Of a stretch of DNA of 64,000 bases, positions 60,157-64,000 are shown one piece after another. Position numbers and translations under genes: made by a program. The notes under the pieces were generated by a model. The model was not told the DNA's origin. It made no database searches and saw only the letters and a list, made by a program, of their open reading frames with translations. Source of the stretch: Mactra quadrangularis (taxonomy: Eukaryota > Mollusca > Bivalvia > Venerida > Mactridae); contig CM046298.1 in the NCBI GenBank assembly GCA_025267735.1, positions 26,481,866 through 26,545,865 of the forward strand, written 5' to 3'. Position 1 is the first letter of the stretch. Each line of letters starts with the position of its first letter.

Positions 60157-60505
60157 CAGGGTTCGTACAAACTTGAAAAAAATCATGGAAATGAGGTTTT
60201 TCTGGAAAAATCATGGAATTTGAGTGTAGGGAAAATATCATGGAAAAGGGATAGAAAATTAGAAAACATTATGCAAAAACATGGTGTCATGGAAAAATCT
60301 ATTTTATATCTAATTTTATGAGAATTTCACTATTTGACTGTTTTCTGATTTTCTACTCGTGTTGTCCGCTATGATGTGGTGTTTTCAAATTGTACTCGTT
60401 TTGGGTGTTTTTGTTGTATCATGGAAAAACTGAGAGGAAACATTGAAAAGCAATGAAGATGGAAAAAGCATGGAAATTTGGTATTCAAAATCTGTATGAA
60501 CCCTG
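60157..60505. mobile_element. 349-bp MITE with CAGGGTTCRTACA termini and 5-bp TTAAA duplication
   Basis: CAGGGTTCGTACA at the left and TGTATGAACCCTG at the right are inverted termini. TTAAA occurs directly outside both ends (60,152-60,156 and 60,506-60,510), as expected for a target-site duplication. The interior repeats TCATGGAAAA words. The 87-codon frame overlapping it (60,058-60,321) is derived from the repeat. Confidence 0.85.
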
Positions 60506-60559
60506 TTAAAGCTTATTCGTGTAACATAGTTCAAAGAATAAGTTGGTTAGTTAGATAAC

Positions 60560-60880
60560 AATAGTTTTGGAATGTACCCACGTGACTCTATAACTCGACG
60601 TTTTCATAGTAAAAACCTCGTCGGCAACTACAGTACTTTCTTCCGTTACATTCCATACGTACCGTGAGCAACTTGACTGGCAAAATCCCGTTTTCGTGCA
60701 TATGCATGAGGCAGGGGAGACCAATCTTCTTCCAATGAAATCGCCAAACTCCTCACAGTGCTTACGTCACGCTTTGCTACTTAATCACTGCCACCTCGTA
60801 AACCACGTGACGCTAGTAATACTATCTATTTATAGAATGCCCAAACTTCTAACTGTGCTTACGTCACGGTTTGTTATTTC
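60560..60880 (-). promoter_or_regulatory. Promoter-like zone with TATA, E-box and duplicated TACGTCAC
   Basis: This CpG-richer zone carries CTATAAATAG on the minus strand (60,835-60,826), the same ten bases as the lectin TATA box. It also has CACGTG (60,804-60,809) and a duplicated ~35-bp block containing GTGCTTACGTCACG (60,744-60,780 and 60,840-60,877). No coding exon was found to pair with it, so this is a candidate only. Confidence 0.3.
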
Positions 60881-62310
60881 TACAAATTGATGATTAAAAC
60901 TATTTTTTAACTTTTTATACTTTGAACATCATATTTTACTAAGAGAAGACTAAAATTATTGAAAATATTGAATTGTAAAAGAAAAGATGAAAAAAGTTTT
61001 TCGGCTCTCTGAGAGACGAATTTTACTTGTGGTGGCAGTGGTTATTGATTTGATAAAGGGAGATAACCGCTGCGGGGAGTTTGTGAAATCGCTTGTTCTA
61101 ATTAAACACTCTTCAATAACAATGACGTCATACTGGGTTTTTTTCTTTCTTAAAATAGAAACCAACGCACAAGTTTATTTTCAAAAATGGTAGCGTAAGT
61201 TCATTGGCTAGTTTTCTTAAGTGGTTTCTTTGCGGAACCAATGAAACTGCCTCATTAATTATTTATGATTACGAGATTTTTTCCAACCAAATGGCTCACG
61301 GTACATAACGCAGCATAGCGAAGTAGTGTATCATGGGATAACCGATGATGGAGTAAAACAGAATTTTGTTCAAAAACTTTTTGAGGATACCGTATGTTGT
61401 GTGTCGTTCATTAATGCAGATTATAAATTAATAATTTCTAGTCTTGTTCGTTTCTGTAACATATTGGAAATCGTGATATCGCAATTTTAATCACAGTAAA
61501 ACATATGACTAACATCGATATAAACAACATGGTGCAGCTACCATGCAGAAAAATAGAATTTCCCATTTGATGTTCGTACCGTGGACAGAATATTAAAACA
61601 AGATGTTAAGATAAAACTTTGATTACTTATATAACTTTTATATCGTACCTGATAACTTGCCATGATTCAATTTTTATATTCGTAATCTGTAGCGTGTTCA
61701 GTTACCGCGAACATTACAGAACGTTACATAACGATACATTCGGAACTCCTCGGCCGCTGTATATTGAAACCCCAAAAAATGGTCCTAACCTGGTTAAAAT
61801 CAATGGAATAAATAAGAACTAAATAAGGTACATATCATAACAAGTTTAGTATTTTTTCCGTTGAAATAAGTTTTTGACCTTTAAGTCTTACCTCATCAGG
61901 AAAGGTAGGGGAACCATCCGTTGCTATGCCCAAATACTATGTTTAGGAAACGAAATGAAATTTTTCCTTCTTTTTTTTCGACCACCCAGTGGACCTTTTT
62001 CAGGACAATTTTTGTAAACCAAAAAATAAAAAAGGAGTGGCCTAATAAGTCCAAAGCTGTAAACATATACTAATGGACAAAAGTTTTGTCCGGTCTATAA
62101 AAAACATAATATCTTTTTTGTTTGTTATTGCACACTCATACATTTGGTATCGTTAGAAAGAGAATGTTATTATGCATTGAATAAAAAAGAATTGTGAAAT
62201 TTGAGCCAATTCTGTTGGCACAGTAATGTGTTGAAAATTGACATTGAGGATTTGCAAGTTACAAATGATTGCGTTGAGTCAGTTTTGAATTAAAAAAAAA
62301 TTCAATAGTG
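60881..62310. other. Unassigned spacer
   Basis: AT-rich, with GTGTTCAGTTACCGCGAACA (61,694) echoing GTGTTCAGTTACCTTGAACA (47,178). A following ACATTCGGAACTCCTCGGCC (61,736) resembles ACATTCTGAACTCCTCAGCC (30,997), so fragments of a shared repeat are present. No supported gene. Confidence 0.4.
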
Positions 62311-62432
62311 TGTGTGACCCCCCATTAACCCGAATGAGTTCGATGCTCCTTTTACGCATCGATGCTACAAGTTTGCAAATGAATCTAGCCGGAAGACCAG
62401 AAAACTCATTTGGGTTATTGGGGGGTCACACA
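62311..62432. repeat. 122-bp inverted repeat with GTGTGACCCCCC arms
   Basis: Left arm 62,311-62,340 (TGTGTGACCCCCCATTAACC then CGAATGAGTT) and right arm 62,403-62,432 match as inverted repeats at 28 of 30 positions with a 62-bp spacer. The spacer contains ACGCATCGATGC. Confidence 0.85.
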
Positions 62433-62833
62433 ACGCACGGGACTTTGTATAAATACACTGGGAGTATGACAATGTTATAATCAAAACAGCTTATTTTACC
62501 TCCCGCCGGATTTTTGATAAAAAATTCCAAATATTTTGCATTATATCTTATGGAAAACTTTATCGATTAAAAATTCTGACAATTTAAATCCTAGAAGGAA
62601 AAATTGAAATTAGATTGTATTAAATTTTTAAGCAAAATCGGTGTTATAGTTTAAAAGATATTTACGGCAAATAGGGGTCCAGCATTAACGCAAACGACCT
62701 ATACTTTTTTGTAAGACGGACATGATATTTAAGTGAGATATAGCGTGACTAAGTGTGCTTTAAGTGCACATATTCGCACTTATTTTTTTCTTCCTCGGGA
62801 GGGGTATCTCCTGATCTAACTACACATGTGCAG

Positions 62834-63011
62834 CCCCCCCCCCCCCCACTTACGATGCTGATCTAAAGTGCATGTATCCTTGTTTTACAGTACGAATCAT
62901 TAAGTCGTTCATGTCGTCATTAACATATTGACGTCGTTGCCAAGGTACTGGGCAATAAGCACGAGGGACCAGATGCGGATCCAGGATTTTTTTCTAGGGG
63001 GGGGGGGGGGG
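62834..63011. repeat. C14 and G15 homopolymers bracketing 149 bp
   Basis: A run of 14 C at 62,834-62,847 and a run of 15 G at 62,997-63,011. The G run follows GATGCGGATCCAGGATTTTT, a sequence I associate with a widespread invertebrate repeat. Homopolymer lengths may be assembly-affected. Confidence 0.85.
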
Positions 63012-64000
63012 TCCGAACTTTCGCACCACAACCGCAATACACACATTTAGCAGAAAAAATGCAACATGTTTGTAATAAAACTACATCACCATTAGACATA
63101 CGTTAAGCACCGAGAAAAATTGCTTCATACTACTTAAAAATGACTTACAGTCAAGAAATACACCAATTGACAGGTACATTTTCCAAATTCTTGGGGATGT
63201 CCAGACACCTCCATCCCCCGCTGGACCCGCCTATGGGGATGAAGGAAGGCTACTCATACGTCAAGTGCATTGTATTATCAAAATCGGTGGGCATGTGTTT
63301 TTTTCCAGACGATTTCTGGGTAAAGTTTCGACCAATCTTCGTTTTTTATATTTCTTAAAGATGTGCATTCAGTTCATGCGATTCAAACCTATTTTAAAAA
63401 TAACGAACTATAATTTGAAAAAAAAAGAAAAATAATATCTTGAACTATTAAAAATAAATGTATTATTACTTATTATAATACTTGTGTATTCCCTTGGACA
63501 TAAAATTGGCCGCGATATTTAAAGATGATCGTAATACGTTGTAAAATTTTACAATATCGTCTGCTAGTAGTCTGGGTAGTTTAGTAAATGAAGATTCATA
63601 GATATTTTGTCCACGTGTTTTCTGTGTTTACGGAAATAGTCGATGATTCACGATTATAAGGTCGTGATTCCTCGTAATTCCTCGTCAATTCACACAATGA
63701 GTATTGCTAATAAAAACCGAAGTAATCCGATTACTGTCGTCTGCGTTCGCTGTCTTTACACCTTTTCGTAAGAAATGGTTGAGTGATTTAATCAACGGTA
63801 ATTACACGACCACGTGGTTCAAGCCGTGAATGTGTTAAATTTGGAATTCAATAAACAACCGGTTTAGCAAGTTGACGGCGTGTGGAAGATTTTATGTTTG
63901 GACATTAGATGATTAATTTCTATGAAGAATTTAAATAAAGGTATATTTATTTTAAATATCGCGTACTTGGAGTTGATATTAAGCGGTTTATAATATTATG
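63012..64000. other. Right-edge region, unassigned
   Basis: A 72-codon plus frame (63,140-63,358) overlaps a C-rich repeat-like patch (CCTCCATCCCCCGCTGGACC) and shows no domain. From about 63,540 to 63,900 CpG becomes more frequent, with CACGTG at 63,613 and CCACGTGG at 63,811. This could be the edge of a promoter or gene lying mostly outside the window. Confidence 0.35.

Overview
The window looks like nuclear DNA of an invertebrate animal, most probably a mollusc and plausibly a bivalve. It is strongly AT-rich and almost free of long reading frames. It carries spliceosomal-type splice sites, tRNA-derived SINEs whose 3' tails match a type I associate with molluscs (variants of GGCGTTAAACCCAAC followed by AAATAA), many short inverted-repeat elements, and one secreted C-type lectin gene. 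The frequent ACATGTA words also fit my impression of bivalve genomes. The species assignment is inference. There are no operons, CRISPR arrays or prokaryotic signals.

Layout. Bases 1-18,870 are a nearly continuous mosaic of tandem arrays: a 31-bp array (1-2140), a 29-bp array (3040-5600), a ~150-bp array (5640-7445), a ~46-bp array (10,735-10,990 and 13,985-17,335), and an AATG tetranucleotide/composite array (17,590-18,870). Inside this mosaic, at 7.5-14 kb, sits a ~3.25-kb tandem duplication. It carries four copies of a GC-richer block that reads on the minus strand as a short ATG-initiated exon ending in a GTGAGC donor, and two copies of a second GC-richer block. This is the least explained part of the window.

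From 18.9 to 34 kb the sequence is mostly AT-rich intron-like or intergenic DNA. It holds one well-supported 90-nt minus-strand exon (18,878-18,967), one weaker candidate exon (24,764-24,928), a fold-back element family (26.1-28.6 kb) and a 56-bp minisatellite. From 34 to 47.5 kb lie SINEs, a pogo-like MITE, three larger inverted-terminal-repeat elements (34.83-36.21, 38.89-40.38 and 43.53-45.38 kb; the first holds a degraded coding fragment) and a CpG-richer promoter-like zone at 42.5-42.9 kb. From 45.96 to 55.84 kb three copies of one long repeat (two direct, one inverted and truncated) dominate.

From 55.9 kb to the end there is a short coding fragment, MITEs, SINEs and the only complete gene I can call: an intronless C-type lectin on the minus strand (57,740-58,300) with a TATA box and a poly(A) signal. 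Minus-strand exon signals recur between 8 and 43 kb, so one or more long-intron minus-strand genes may cross the repeat mosaic, but I could not chain the exons into one reading frame.
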